A stretch of DNA of 6,435 nucleotides from Prevotellaceae bacterium (GTDB lineage Bacteria; Bacteroidota; Bacteroidia; Bacteroidales; Bacteroidaceae). The notes under the pieces are model-generated. The model did not search any database. It saw only the letters and a list, made by a program, of their open reading frames with translations, and was not told where the DNA came from. Below, piece by piece: positions 4,876 to 6,435 of the stretch. The stretch lies in NCBI GenBank assembly GCA_030523505.1, contig JAUNIK010000164.1:1-6435 (forward strand), given 5' to 3'. A program made the position numbers and the translations under genes. The number at the start of each line of letters is the position of its first letter. Positions within the stretch are counted from its first letter, which is position 1.

Positions 4876-6435
4876 TTACTTAATAACCTTCTTGCCGTTC
4901 TTGATAACGATACCCTTGGCGTTAGCAGCAACACGCTGACCCGCGATATTATAGTTATCGTCATCGTTAACGTTATCGTAAACATTAACAATTCCCGAAG
5001 CAGGGTTATCCTTGATAGTCAGAGTACCATTCACGAACAACAGATTCTCTGACTCCTCGATGCTGCCAGCCTCGATATAGATAGGATATGTACCAGGTGC
5101 AGATTCCTTTGTTGCCTCGGTCCAGAGACGTGGACTACCCACAACGCGGTCGCCATAGAGTTGGAAACCGAATACAGGGTTAGCCTCGTCGTAGAGACGG
5201 GTATAGCTCTTTGCCTTGAGAGTTGTACCGAACTCAGTCACATTTTCAGCACCAGCGATAACCTTCCACTGAGCATTGCGACGATAGTACTCAGATGCTC
5301 CAGCAGGAACATATACATTGATGAGATTACCGTTGACACCTTCGAAACAGCGATTGCCGGTCTTTGGAACTTCGAATGTGTAAGAACGGATTGAAGACAT
5401 GCGTGAACATCCGTTGAATGCGTAAGCACCGATTTTAGCCAAGCCGCGTGGGAGCAGCACTTTCTTCAAGATCTTACAACCCTTGAATGCCTCATCAGGA
5501 AGAGTGTTGTCGGCAAGGATAGCGTTTGTGAGATCGATAGTAGTAAGATGACTCTTGCCCTCCATATCATAGTCGGTCAGTTCATCACCAGTAGCAAGGC
5601 GGCGAAGGATTGCGAGGTCCTCGTTGTTGATCTCGCCAGTGATAACGATGCTGCGGAGAGCCTCGTAGTTCTCTGTACCGATAAGATCGTTTACAGTACC
5701 AGCAGCCTCGGTAGTGATGTCAAGGTCAACATAGTCGATAGCACCGCCACCAGGTGCGCTGTTTGGATCCCAAAGACCCATGATGAAATCCTGATAACTG
5801 CTGAATGAGTAGCCGACAGGGTTGAGCAGGTTGATGTTGAAGAAACCGTTGTCACTTCCGCTCCAACCCCAGTTGATATGTACCTTACCGTTTTCATCGT
5901 ATCCGTCGCAAACGAATGCGTGACCGGCAGCCTGCCAACCGCTATAGTCAACACCAGAGTAGTACATAGCATGACCACCAGAAAGTTCCTCGTAGATCAT
6001 TGACATCCACTCTGTGTCAGAATAATAGTCACGCTCTTTGAAGTCAGCAGTTGCGATTCCCATGTAGCGGATGAGACCTTCGGCAGCATCGTTGGTGTAA
6101 GCACCAGAGCCAGTAGAACTGTAGCTCATGTTCACTGCTACACCGCATGCGAGCATCAACTTTGCCATAGGTTCCACCTGTTCATCAGTGTATTGTCCTG
6201 CATGAGGACCACTGGTGTATTGGTCGATCATGCTGTCGTAGTCTGGCACATAACCATTGTAGTCGAATGTTACTGGGCTCCAACTGGTGTTTGTGCGTGT
6301 ACCATTACCTTCAATAGGAGTTTTATGAGTGTAGAGCACCTGTGCTATTGCTGTTGCTACACAACCAGTGAGGGCTGTACTACCGTTCTTCTTAGGGCAC
6401 ATGTTCCAGTAAGGAGTGTCCTGATCCCACTCTGC
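4876..6435 (-). CDS. C10 family cysteine protease (streptopain/interpain-like) with BspA-type repeats and T9SS signal, 5' end outside window
   Basis: The frame is open to the right edge; 519 residues are visible and the signal peptide and pro-domain lie outside. The M encoded at 6402-6400 is internal, since conserved catalytic-domain sequence precedes it. Numbering from the edge: WDQDTPY (3-9) supplies the oxyanion glutamine Q5. TGCVATAIAQ contains the catalytic Cys25 (6363-6361). AGHAFVCDGY contains the catalytic His172, and NWGW (188-191) closes the papain-like C10 core, which ends near 222. Residues about 237-395 are BspA-like leucine-rich repeats (GEIN..D...LRRLA, DEAFKGC, IGAYAFNGC, VYVPAG). 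Residues about 408-475 resemble an MBG domain (YDEANPVF...GTYPIYIEAGS...NGTLTI). The last 30 residues (NYNIAGQRV...IKNGKKVIK) are a T9SS sorting signal. It should be an exported endopeptidase held at the surface or released, with the repeats serving binding. Relatives include interpain A of Prevotella intermedia. The gene ends in tandem TAA TAA stops just before the palindromic element. Confidence 0.95.
   Translation of the reverse strand, partial: AEWDQDTPYWNMCPKKNGSTALTGCVATAIAQVLYTHKTPIEGNGTRTNTSWSPVTFDYNGYVPDYDSMIDQYTSGPHAGQYTDEQVEPMAKLMLACGVAVNMSYSSTGSGAYTNDAAEGLIRYMGIATADFKERDYYSDTEWMSMIYEELSGGHAMYYSGVDYSGWQAAGHAFVCDGYDENGKVHINWGWSGSDNGFFNINLLNPVGYSFSSYQDFIMGLWDPNSAPGGGAIDYVDLDITTEAAGTVNDLIGTENYEALRSIVITGEINNEDLAILRRLATGDELTDYDMEGKSHLTTIDLTNAILADNTLPDEAFKGCKILKKVLLPRGLAKIGAYAFNGCSRMSSIRSYTFEVPKTGNRCFEGVNGNLINVYVPAGASEYYRRNAQWKVIAGAENVTEFGTTLKAKSYTRLYDEANPVFGFQLYGDRVVGSPRLWTEATKESAPGTYPIYIEAGSIEESENLLFVNGTLTIKDNPASGIVNVYDNVNDDDNYNIAGQRVAANAKGIVIKNGKKVIK

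Noticed and set aside
4791..4991. Minus-strand open frame of 66 residues running from the protease tail into the palindromic element
   Set aside because: It is out of frame with the protease and its end lies in the repeat element. It shows no protein-like features.
4852..5052. 66-residue plus-strand open frame rich in I/V/N
   Set aside because: It mirrors the low-complexity Asn/Asp/Val-rich tail of the protease and is explained by it.
6400..6402. Methionine codon as the true start of the C10 protease
   Set aside because: The frame is open to the window edge, and the eleven codons before it include WDQDTPY, conserved in the C10 catalytic domain and containing the oxyanion glutamine. The real start must lie beyond 6435.

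Overview
The window looks like chromosomal DNA of a Bacteroidales bacterium, most likely Prevotella or a close relative (Segatella/Hoylesella type). Four signs point there. Two genes end in type IX secretion (T9SS) sorting signals of the 'Y.v.G.rv...Gvyv.NGKKvv.K' kind. One gene fuses a C10 (streptopain/interpain-like) cysteine protease to BspA-type leucine-rich repeats. The promoters match the Bacteroidetes -7 TAnnTTTG element. The two visible signal peptides both put a glutamine directly after the predicted cleavage site. The genus is an inference from these family features; no search was run.

Layout. Positions 1-255 (minus strand) hold the first 85 codons of a secreted protein whose 3' part lies outside the window. 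Positions 256-560 form a divergent intergenic region with a good promoter for the leftward gene, a TAnnTTTG box for the rightward gene, and a perfect 10-bp GC-rich hairpin with G-runs between them. Positions 561-2834 (plus) encode PriA, the replication-restart helicase, with all its helicase motifs and eight zinc-binding cysteines. Six bases later, converging on priA, positions 2841-4628 (minus) encode a 595-residue secreted protein built from about four divergent beta-rich repeat units plus a T9SS signal; I do not recognise its function. Positions 4629-4875 are intergenic and almost filled by a 213-bp imperfect palindrome (4657-4869) with inverted ends and eight copies of a GAAGTTA-like motif, resembling a non-coding mobile or repeat element. 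Positions 4876-6435 (minus) hold a C10 peptidase cut by the window edge: catalytic domain, BspA-like repeats, MBG-like domain and T9SS signal.

How the genes fit together. priA is a housekeeping gene embedded among leftward-transcribed genes for exported proteins. The protease and the four-repeat protein both appear to be T9SS cargo, so they probably reach the cell surface or medium by the same route, and they lie in the same orientation. Nothing in the sequence shows that they work as a pair. I see no CRISPR array, tRNA, rRNA, transposase or phage gene. I also see no convincing evidence for a new multi-gene system. The least explained items are the four-unit secreted protein and the palindromic element.
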